Assembly (NCBI RefSeq): GCF_023284065.1
Contig: NZ_JAKIKP010000008.1
Location: forward strand, 123,323-187,322
DNA: 64,000 nt
Origin: Shewanella gaetbuli
GTDB lineage: Bacteria > Pseudomonadota > Gammaproteobacteria > Enterobacterales > Shewanellaceae
Direction of reading: 5' to 3'
This document shows positions 57,515-64,000 of this stretch, piece by piece (positions within the stretch are counted from its first letter, which is position 1; every line of letters starts with the position of its first letter). The translations under genes and the position numbers were made by a program. The notes under the pieces were generated by a model. It saw only the letters and a list, made by a program, of their open reading frames with translations. It made no database searches and was not told the origin of the DNA.

Positions 57515-57952
57515 TTAATCCTTTTTGAAAATAAGACGATTATGGTGAGCATAAGCCGCATCGAAGGCATTTCTTTGAACACGCTTTAAATCTAGTGAGT
57601 CAAAGTCAACCATTGGCGGGTTACGTTTTAACTGCTCTTTAATGGTTACAGGTGACAAAATCACCACCGGTAGCTCAGTTATTTGAATCGCCGCTTCTAA
57701 TTTAAAGCTGGTGGCACTACCGGCTAATTTGCCTTTTTGCTCACGTTGAATAACCACAATTTGGTCTACTTTATAGTCTTCCATTAACTTGTGAAAAGCA
57801 AAATGGAACTCACGAATGGCTTCGGTCGTTTCTGATTGAGAAACAGCGAATGACACTTGACGACAACTTGGTACATTGAAGGTTTCACCTTCATAGCTAA
57901 GTAAGCTGATGATGGCTTCGCCACCCTTTAATTCTACACCACAAACTTTCAT
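57515..57952 (-). CDS. DUF3010 family protein
   Basis: A 145-residue protein with MKVCGVELKGGEAIISLL at the start and IVVIQREQKGKLAGSATSFKLEAAIQI in the middle, a pattern of the DUF3010 family that looks RuvC/RNase H-like. Function is unknown. It lies 36 bp downstream of the DEAD-box helicase gene on the same strand and is probably co-transcribed with it. Confidence 0.82.
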   Translation of the reverse strand: MKVCGVELKGGEAIISLLSYEGETFNVPSCRQVSFAVSQSETTEAIREFHFAFHKLMEDYKVDQIVVIQREQKGKLAGSATSFKLEAAIQITELPVVILSPVTIKEQLKRNPPMVDFDSLDLKRVQRNAFDAAYAHHNRLIFKKD

Positions 57953-57988
57953 GTTAATCCTTACTGTATTTCAATGGCATTGCAGTGA

Positions 57989-59344
57989 TTAGTCTTCACT
58001 ATCATTGCTATTTTGTTCGATAATAGGGGCGGGTTTAGCTTTTCTACGCATAGGTGCATCGCCAATATCAACCCCTGTAATAAAGCGTTTATCGCGTTTG
58101 GCTGCAGGTTTTGCTTTCGCTTTAGTTTTTGCTTTAGCCGCGGGTTTAGCTTGTTTTTTAGCTTTAACACCCGTTTTAGTGGCTTTGGCGGTTAAACCTG
58201 AAAACTTAGCGGGCAATTCTGCAATTGCGCTAAACTGAAATTCTTTTCTTAAAAATAATTGTACTTGTAAAAAGCTTTGCCAGTCTTTAGGGCCAACCAA
58301 TGACACCGCAACACCTTTTGCGCCGGCACGACCTGTACGGCCAATACGGTGAACGTATTCTTCTGCAAATTTTGGCATGTCAAAGTTAACCACTAATGAC
58401 ACGTTAACTAAATCTAAACCACGAGAGGCCACATCGGTTGTGACTAATACTTGCTGCTGGCCTCGACTAAATTGGTCCATAATTTGGTTACGGGCTGACT
58501 GCTTTAAATCACCGCTTAATGCCGCGGTGCTAAAGCCTTCTTTGGCTAATAGAGTTGCCAGTCTTTCTGTATCTGCACGCGTTGCTGTAAATACAATGGT
58601 TTGCTTGTTTTCAGGCTGCTTTAAAATATGAGTTAGTATTGCTTGCTTATGATCTAAATGATCAGCAAAAAACATTTTTTGCTCAATGTCTTTGTGCTCC
58701 GAATAGCTGGCACCAATGGCAACATGGCTAGGGGTTTTTAATAACGTAGCAGCAATATCATTAATGCTTTTATGGTCTAACGTAGCTGAAAACATTAATG
58801 TTTGGCGACGTTTATGATCCGCAGCATCGTTAATGGCTTTAAGTTGCGGTGCAAAACCTAAGTCGAGCATTCGGTCTGCTTCATCTAACACCAGTAACTC
58901 TAAGCCGTTTAGGTATAAATGACGTTGTGCTAAATGGTCGGCAATACGCCCAGGTGTAGCCACAATAAAATGTGGGTCTCTAGCTAGGCCTTTTGCTTGG
59001 TCATTAAAGTTCTCACCGCCTAATACACTCATCGCTTTATATTGAGTGTTTGCCACTAATAAGCGAAGTTGAGCATAGACTTGTTGAGCCAATTCTCGAG
59101 TGGGTAATAAAATTAATACCCGAGGGTCTTTTTTAGACAAAGCTTTAGTGGAGATCACTCTTTGCATCGCTGGCAATAAAAAAGCCAATGTTTTACCCGA
59201 ACCGGTTTTTGATGAAGCCATCAAGTCTTTACCTGCAAGTGCGATAGGTAAAGCCTGTTGTTGAACTTCAGTTGGGTCAGTTATGCCCATATGTTTCAAC
59301 GTATCGAGTAAACGTTTATCAAGCGAAAAATCAGAAAACTGCAA
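57989..59344 (-). CDS. DEAD-box ATP-dependent RNA helicase
   Basis: A 451-residue helicase with all core motifs in order: Q-motif TEVQQQALP, ASSKTGSGKT, PTRELAQQ, GG, TPGR, LDEADRMLD, FSATL, TDVASRGLD and HRIGRTGRAG. The C-terminal 75 residues are a Lys/Ala-rich basic tail (AKKQAKPAAKAKTKAKAK), probably an RNA-binding extension. The motif DRMLDLGF and short C terminus resemble the RhlE/SrmB group, but I cannot choose an ortholog. It is divergent from rssA. Confidence 0.93.
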   Translation of the reverse strand: MQFSDFSLDKRLLDTLKHMGITDPTEVQQQALPIALAGKDLMASSKTGSGKTLAFLLPAMQRVISTKALSKKDPRVLILLPTRELAQQVYAQLRLLVANTQYKAMSVLGGENFNDQAKGLARDPHFIVATPGRIADHLAQRHLYLNGLELLVLDEADRMLDLGFAPQLKAINDAADHKRRQTLMFSATLDHKSINDIAATLLKTPSHVAIGASYSEHKDIEQKMFFADHLDHKQAILTHILKQPENKQTIVFTATRADTERLATLLAKEGFSTAALSGDLKQSARNQIMDQFSRGQQQVLVTTDVASRGLDLVNVSLVVNFDMPKFAEEYVHRIGRTGRAGAKGVAVSLVGPKDWQSFLQVQLFLRKEFQFSAIAELPAKFSGLTAKATKTGVKAKKQAKPAAKAKTKAKAKPAAKRDKRFITGVDIGDAPMRRKAKPAPIIEQNSNDSED

Positions 59345-59493
59345 AGGTGGATCCCCTAAAAAATGATAGCCCGATATTATAGCGGTTTAAATTGACTATA
59401 GCCAACAGCACAGTGCTTGATTATGCTATTGATCAATATTGATGTTCATCAATAACAGTTGTTATCCATAGTTCAGGTTTAATAGGAGTACCC

Positions 59494-60453
59494 ATGGCAG
59501 AAACCGTTTCTTCAGGTGTAAAAAAACCAACAATTGGACTTGCGTTAGGCAGTGGTGCAGCTAAAGGCTGGGCGCATATTGGTGTGCTTGAAGGGTTAGC
59601 TGAGTTAGGTATTTACCCCGACAAAATTGCTGGGTGCTCTGTAGGTGCGTTAGTAGGGGCTGCTTATGCCAATGATAATTTAGCTGAATTGAAAGCTTGG
59701 GTAACCGGTTTTTCAAGTTGGGATGTGATTGGTTTAATGGATATAAGTTGGCGTAAAGGCGGCTTAATTAGTGGTGAAAAAGTGTTTGATGTGATGTCGT
59801 CTCGCATTGGTTCTATTAACATTGAAGAATTGAATAAACCTTTTGCCGCGGTAGCTACCGATTTATATTCCGGTCAAGAAATTTGGTTTAAAGAAGGCTT
59901 GTTACGCAATGCTGTACGCGCATCTTGCTCAATGCCGGGCTTTTTACCTCCGGTTGAACATAATGGCCGCTGGTTAGTTGATGGAGCAGTTGTTAACCCT
60001 GTTCCAGTATCATTATGTCGTTCGCTAGATGTCGATATTGTGATTGCCGTTGACTTAAATGGTTATAAACGCAAACAACTACAAGTGTTACCTCAGCAAG
60101 TGAATAGTAATGACCCATACACTGCTGATGATGTAAAAGAACAGCATCAAGATGCGGGCTTTATGGACTTATTAGGTAAAGGCAAAGATTACATCACCAG
60201 CTTAACCGATAAATTTGCTGTGGGAAGTAAGTCTAACCCTGGTATTTTAGCGGTCATGTCGCAATCAATGGATATTTTAGAGCAACGACATAAGCGTGCG
60301 CGACTGATGGGCGACCCGCCTGATATTTGTATTAACCCTAAAGTTGCTGATATCGGCACCATGGAATTTCATCGCGCAGAAGAAGCTATTGCAGCGGGTA
60401 AACAAGCCGTTTTAGATATTGCTCACCTCATCAATGCGGAGCTGGCAGACTGA
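59494..60453 (+). CDS. rssA: Patatin-like phospholipase RssA
   Basis: A 319-residue patatin-fold hydrolase. The oxyanion loop is GLALGSGAAKGWAHIGV, the serine nucleophile is in AGCSVGALVGAAYA near 49, and the catalytic Asp is in DGAVVNPVPVSL near 168. The whole sequence parallels E. coli RssA (YchK), including WDVIGLMDISWRKGGLISGEKVF and GDPPDI. Its natural lipid substrate is not established. AATAGGAG lies upstream of the ATG. A lone copy of the MITE right end (TTATCCATAGTTCAGGTT) lies 15 bp upstream of the start. Confidence 0.93.
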   Translation: MAETVSSGVKKPTIGLALGSGAAKGWAHIGVLEGLAELGIYPDKIAGCSVGALVGAAYANDNLAELKAWVTGFSSWDVIGLMDISWRKGGLISGEKVFDVMSSRIGSINIEELNKPFAAVATDLYSGQEIWFKEGLLRNAVRASCSMPGFLPPVEHNGRWLVDGAVVNPVPVSLCRSLDVDIVIAVDLNGYKRKQLQVLPQQVNSNDPYTADDVKEQHQDAGFMDLLGKGKDYITSLTDKFAVGSKSNPGILAVMSQSMDILEQRHKRARLMGDPPDICINPKVADIGTMEFHRAEEAIAAGKQAVLDIAHLINAELAD

Positions 60454-60562
60454 TTATTTTCATCTTCCATATCCAGCTTTTTATACTGGGTCAAGTCCTA
60501 ATGTTGAGATCATTGGGGCTGTCGACACAAATAATTTTTACTGCTCTCTAGGGTCTAAAAAA

Positions 60563-60576
60563 ATGATCTAGATCAA
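60563..60576. promoter_or_regulatory. FNR/EtrA-like site upstream of nrdD
   Basis: ATGATCTAGATCAA, read on the minus strand as TTGAT-CTAG-ATCAT, matches the FNR consensus TTGAT-N4-ATCAA except for one end base. It lies 100 bp upstream of the nrdD start, a sensible position for anaerobic activation. Confidence 0.75.
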
Positions 60577-60604
60577 AGCGTGATTGATGGTTTTCACGCT
60601 TAAT

Positions 60605-60651
60605 ACACTACATATAGTGTTTAGGTTGTTTGTTGTACCGATATATAGGTA
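60605..60651. promoter_or_regulatory. Tandem NrdR-box pair upstream of nrdD
   Basis: Box 1 is ACACTACATATAGTGT (60605-60620), close to the consensus ACACWATATATWGTGT. Box 2 is TACCGATATATAGGTA (60636-60651), weaker but with the same AT core. Their centres are 31 bp apart, about three helical turns, which is the spacing seen for paired NrdR boxes. NrdR represses ribonucleotide reductase genes according to ATP/dATP. Confidence 0.85.
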
Positions 60652-60675
60652 TTGGTGATACTTGGAGAGTAACTC

Positions 60676-62793
60676 ATGTTAGTTGTTATAAAAAGGGATG
60701 GTTGTCGAACTGGCTTCGACAGTAGCCGAATTAAAGGTGCGGTTATTGCTGCGATGGAATCTGCAGGACAGCTAGATGTTGATTACGCACATACGTTAGC
60801 TGTTGTGGTTGAAGAGCAGTTTAAAGGTCAAACTGAAGTTGAAATTAGCCAACTTCAAGATGCTGTTGAAAATATTTTAATGGAAGGGCCGTTCAAATCA
60901 GTTGCCCGTCATTACATTGAGTATCGACACGATCGTGATGTGAGCCGTGAAACCAAAAGCAAACTTAACCGTGAAATTAGAGGCCTTGTTGAACAAAGCG
61001 ATAGTAGCTTGTTGAATGAAAACGCCAATAAAGATGCCAAAGTGATTCCTACTCAGCGTGATTTACTTGCTGGGATTGTGGCTAAACATTACGCCAAAAC
61101 TCACTTATTACCTAAAGATGTGGTAGACGCCCATGAACGTGGCGACATTCATTACCATGACTTAGATTATGCACCGTTTTTCCCAATGTTTAACTGTATG
61201 TTGATTGACCTTAAAGGCATGTTAACTCACGGTTTTAAAATGGGTAACGCTGAAATTGAAACCCCAAAATCTATTTCAACAGCCACAGCGGTTACAGCAC
61301 AAATTATTGCTCAAGTGGCTAGCCATATTTATGGTGGTACCACGATTAACCGTATTGATGAAGTTCTGGCTGAATTTGTACAAAAGAGTTATCAAAAGCA
61401 TTTAGCCGTTGCCCAAAAGTGGCAAATTGCTGATGCTAAAGCGTTTGCTACTGCTCAGACTGAAAAAGAATGTCATGACGCTTTCCAATCATTAGAGTAC
61501 GAAGTTAACACCTTACATACTGCTAATGGCCAAACGCCGTTTGTTACCTTTGGCTTTGGCTTAGGCACGTCTTGGGAATCGCGTTTAATTCAACAGTCTA
61601 TTCTTACAGTGCGTAAAGCAGGCTTAGGTAAAAATCGCAAAACAGCGGTATTCCCTAAACTGGTATTTGCTATTAAAGACGGCATCAACCATAAAGCTGA
61701 AGATAGCAATTATGATATTAAGCGTCAGGCTTTAGAGTGTGCCAGCATGCGCATGTATCCAGATATTTTAAATTATGACCAAGTGGTTAACGTAACGGGT
61801 TCGTTTAAAACCCCAATGGGCTGTCGTTCATTTTTAGGGACTTACGAGCAAGATGGTGAGTTAATTCATGAAGGAAGAAATAATTTAGGTGTTGTTAGCT
61901 TAAACTTGCCTCGCATAGCCATTGAAGCTAAGGGTGATGAAAAGCAGTTTTATGCCTTGCTTGACCAAAAACTAACTTTAGCCCGCAAAGCGTTAGATAC
62001 GCGTATTGCCAGATTAGTTGGGGTTAAGGCACGTGTTGCACCCATTTTATATATGGAAGGCGCATGCGGTGTACGTTTACAAGCTGATGATGATATTAGC
62101 CAAATTTTCAAAGACGGCCGTGCGTCAATTTCATTAGGTTATATTGGTTTACACGAAACCATTAATGCATTGTATGGCACTGAAAAGCATGTGTTTGATG
62201 ATCAAACATTACGCCAAAAAGCGGTCGACGTTGTTGCATATTTAAAGCAACACACTGAAGAGTGGAAAAAAGAAACAGGTTACGGCTTCAGTTTATATAG
62301 TACGCCAAGTGAAAATTTATGTAGCCGTTTTTGTAATTTAGACACTCAAGAATTTGGTGTTATTGCAGGAGTAACCGACAAAGGTTACTACACAAATAGC
62401 TTCCATTTAGATGTAGAAAAGAAAGTTAATCCGTTCGATAAAATTGATTTTGAACAGCCATATCCTTCAATTACTAATGGCGGCTTTATTTGCTACGGTG
62501 AATATCCGAACATGCAGCATAACATTGAAGCATTAGAAGATGTTTGGGACTACAGCTATAGCCGAGTGCCTTATTACGGAACAAACACACCTATTGACGA
62601 ATGTTACGACTGTGGCTATTTAGGTGAGTTTAACTGTACCAGTAAAGGTTTTGTGTGCCCCAAATGTGGCAACCACGAGCCAAGTCGTGTGTCGGTAACA
62701 CGTCGAGTTTGTGGATATTTAGGTAGCCCAGATGCCAGACCGTTTAACTACGGTAAGCAAGAAGAAGTTAAACGCAGAGTGAAGCACCTATAA
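60676..62793 (+). CDS. nrdD: Anaerobic ribonucleoside-triphosphate reductase NrdD
   Basis: NrdD makes deoxynucleotides without oxygen, using a glycyl radical. In 705 residues the N-terminal ATP-cone (about 1-95, VIKRDGCRTGFDSSRIKGAV) senses ATP/dATP. The core has GDIHYHDLDY and the catalytic cysteines. A zinc site CYDCGYLGEFNC..CPKCG lies near 645-670, and the radical glycine is in RRVCGYLGSPDARPFN near 682. Its TAA overlaps the nrdG ATG (TAATG). FNR-like and NrdR-like sites lie upstream. Confidence 0.97.
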   Translation: MLVVIKRDGCRTGFDSSRIKGAVIAAMESAGQLDVDYAHTLAVVVEEQFKGQTEVEISQLQDAVENILMEGPFKSVARHYIEYRHDRDVSRETKSKLNREIRGLVEQSDSSLLNENANKDAKVIPTQRDLLAGIVAKHYAKTHLLPKDVVDAHERGDIHYHDLDYAPFFPMFNCMLIDLKGMLTHGFKMGNAEIETPKSISTATAVTAQIIAQVASHIYGGTTINRIDEVLAEFVQKSYQKHLAVAQKWQIADAKAFATAQTEKECHDAFQSLEYEVNTLHTANGQTPFVTFGFGLGTSWESRLIQQSILTVRKAGLGKNRKTAVFPKLVFAIKDGINHKAEDSNYDIKRQALECASMRMYPDILNYDQVVNVTGSFKTPMGCRSFLGTYEQDGELIHEGRNNLGVVSLNLPRIAIEAKGDEKQFYALLDQKLTLARKALDTRIARLVGVKARVAPILYMEGACGVRLQADDDISQIFKDGRASISLGYIGLHETINALYGTEKHVFDDQTLRQKAVDVVAYLKQHTEEWKKETGYGFSLYSTPSENLCSRFCNLDTQEFGVIAGVTDKGYYTNSFHLDVEKKVNPFDKIDFEQPYPSITNGGFICYGEYPNMQHNIEALEDVWDYSYSRVPYYGTNTPIDECYDCGYLGEFNCTSKGFVCPKCGNHEPSRVSVTRRVCGYLGSPDARPFNYGKQEEVKRRVKHL

Positions 62794-63275
62794 TGCATTA
62801 TAGCTCTTATCACAGTGTCGATGTTGTTAACGGCGAGGGCACACGTTGCACCTTGTTCGTTAGCGGCTGTGAACACGCTTGCAAAGGGTGTTATAACCAG
62901 TCTACGTGGCGTGTTGATGCTGGGCATTTGTTTACGCAAACCCTCGAAGATTTAATTATTGCAGAGCTAAACGACACCCGTATTAAGCGACGAGGTTTGT
63001 CATTAAGCGGTGGTGATCCACTTCATCCAGCAAATATTGAAGCCATATTACGTTTAGTGAAGCGGGTTAAAACAGAATGCATTGGCAAAGATATTTGGTT
63101 ATGGACTGGCTATAAACTGGATGAACTGTCAGACGCTCAACAGCAAGTGGTTAAGTATATTGATGTGCTGATTGATGGCAAGTTTGAGCAATCACTAGCA
63201 GACCCCGCGTTAAAGTGGCGCGGAAGTGCTAATCAAGTAGTGCATAACCTGACAGGTAAAGCTTCCAACGTTTAA
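62793..63275 (+). CDS. nrdG: Anaerobic ribonucleotide reductase activating protein NrdG
   Basis: A 160-residue radical-SAM activase that creates the NrdD glycyl radical. The 4Fe-4S motif is CEHACKGC (CxxxCxxC, near 27-34), followed by LSLSGGDPLHPAN near 70. The length and ending match E. coli NrdG (154). The one-base overlap with nrdD indicates coupled translation. It is followed by a repeat array and not by an obvious terminator. Confidence 0.96.
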   Translation: MHYSSYHSVDVVNGEGTRCTLFVSGCEHACKGCYNQSTWRVDAGHLFTQTLEDLIIAELNDTRIKRRGLSLSGGDPLHPANIEAILRLVKRVKTECIGKDIWLWTGYKLDELSDAQQQVVKYIDVLIDGKFEQSLADPALKWRGSANQVVHNLTGKASNV

Positions 63276-63299
63276 ATTAACACTGACCCCATTATTTCC

Positions 63300-64000
63300 A
63301 TATTCATTCGTCATTCCAGCAGTGGTTAAACCACCGTCATTCCGGCAATGCTTTTGAGCCGGAATCTGCTTTGGCTTGTAGAATTAAAACAGACCCTCGA
63401 TAAAAGATCTCGAGGGTGACGTGTTTGGGGGTTCTCAAGGGTTACGGTGTTTGGGGTTTCTCGAGGGTGACGGTGTTTGGAGCGCTCACTCCTCATTTCA
63501 GCAACGCATATCTTGTTTGTCATTCCAGCAGTGTTTAAACCACCGTCATTCCGGCAACGATTTTAAGCCGGAATCTGCTTTGGTTTGTAGAATTAAAACA
63601 GACCCTCGATAAAAGATCTCGAGGGTGACGTGTTTGGGGGTTCTCAAGGGTGACTGTGTTTGGGGTTTCTCAAGGGTGACGGCGCAGGGGCGCTCACTCC
63701 TCATTTCAGCAACGCATATCTCATGTCATTCCAGCAGTGTTTAAACCATCGTCATTCCGGCAATGCTTTTGAGCCGGAACCTGCTTTGGTTTGTAGAATT
63801 AACAGCAGACCCTCGATAAAAGATCTCGAGGGTGACGGTGTTTGGGGGTTCTCAAGGGTGACGGTGTTTGGGGGTTCTCAAGGGTGACTGTGTTTGGGTT
63901 TTCTCAAGGGTGATGGTGCAGGGCCGCTTGCTCCTCATTTCAGCAACGCATATCTCATTTGTCATTCCAGCAGTGGTTAAACCATCGTCATTCCGGCAAT
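63300..64000. repeat. Tandem intergenic repeat array (206-236-bp units) running off the window
   Basis: CATTCCAGCAG recurs at 63312, 63521, 63727 and 63963, giving units of 209, 206 and 236 bp. Each unit contains a GTCATTCCGGCAATGC / GAGCCGGAATCTGC palindrome, a CCCTCGATAAAAGATCTCGA-type palindrome, several copies of a GGGTGACGGTGTTTGGGG phrase and TCCTCATTTCAGCAACGC. The third interval is longer through an extra GGGTGACGGTGTTTG copy. Short frames in it are repeat artefacts. The palindromes are the same families as at 1.9, 52.0 and 56.2 kb, in inverse orientation. Confidence 0.9.

Noticed and set aside
63300..64000. A CRISPR array, suggested by regular repeats
   Set aside because: Units are over 200 bp, spacers are themselves repeated and not unique, and no cas genes are present.

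Overview
The window looks like chromosome from a low-GC Shewanella or a very close gammaproteobacterial relative. This rests on gene content and order: cysZ/smc-zipA-ligA, ackA-pta with yfbV, pflA-pflB/focA, queF/syd, divergent acs and a CrbS-type kinase, and DUF3192, DUF2789, DUF2919 and DUF3010 proteins. No sequence search was run, so the genus is an inference. Most of the window is ordinary core genome. Accessory material is concentrated at 52.0-56.8 kb and in intergenic repeat arrays.

Layout. 0-2.4 kb: the end of pstB, phoU, a DUF502 membrane protein and a palindromic repeat array. 2.4-9.1 kb: acetate use (acs, with a divergent CrbS-like sodium-symporter/histidine kinase hybrid) and an Sfp-type phosphopantetheinyl transferase. 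9.1-9.9 kb: a palindrome-rich non-coding stretch. 9.9-14.6 kb: queF, syd and small conserved proteins. 14.57-15.18 kb: a non-coding RNA of the CsrB type, with about 23 GGA motifs, many in hairpin loops, a GacA/UvrY-like box upstream and an intrinsic terminator. 15.2-25 kb: mixed-acid fermentation (ackA-pta, pflB, pflA, focA) with two PdhR-like operators between pflB and focA. 25-31 kb: cysK, a FabH-like synthase next to a PleD-like diguanylate cyclase, and an outer-membrane DUF5916 protein. 31-40.6 kb: cysZ, smc, zipA, ligA, DUF2919 and an HD-GYP protein, followed by a MITE-like element. 40.8-50.4 kb: a YeeZ-like dehydrogenase, ybcJ, rraB, a NERD/tandem-pseudokinase protein, a TSUP transporter and sbcDC. 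50.7-57.5 kb: mepM and a YgjP-type metallopeptidase, separated by a roughly 3.1 kb insertion flanked by about 1 kb direct duplications. 57.5-63.3 kb: DUF3010, a DEAD-box helicase, rssA and nrdDG, with FNR-like and tandem NrdR-like sites before nrdD. 63.3-64 kb: a tandem repeat array running off the window.

How the genes fit together. acs and ackA-pta are the two acetate/acetyl-CoA routes. pflB, pflA, focA and nrdDG form an anaerobic set using glycyl-radical chemistry, with operators for pyruvate sensing (PdhR) and for oxygen and nucleotide sensing (FNR, NrdR). The CsrB-type RNA would act globally on carbon metabolism by sequestering CsrA.

The most unusual structures are four. First, mepM 3' end, repeats and ygjP 3' end are duplicated around a cargo containing a membrane-anchored unknown gene, a Cys-rich gene cut by an IS3-family element, and that IS with a frameshifted orfA. 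Second, a 197-bp MITE-like hairpin sits exactly at the stop codon of the HD-GYP gene. Third, the 9.1-9.9 kb region is dense in palindromes with GGA loops. Fourth, a NERD protein carries two degenerate kinase domains. I found no CRISPR array, tRNA, rRNA or prophage.
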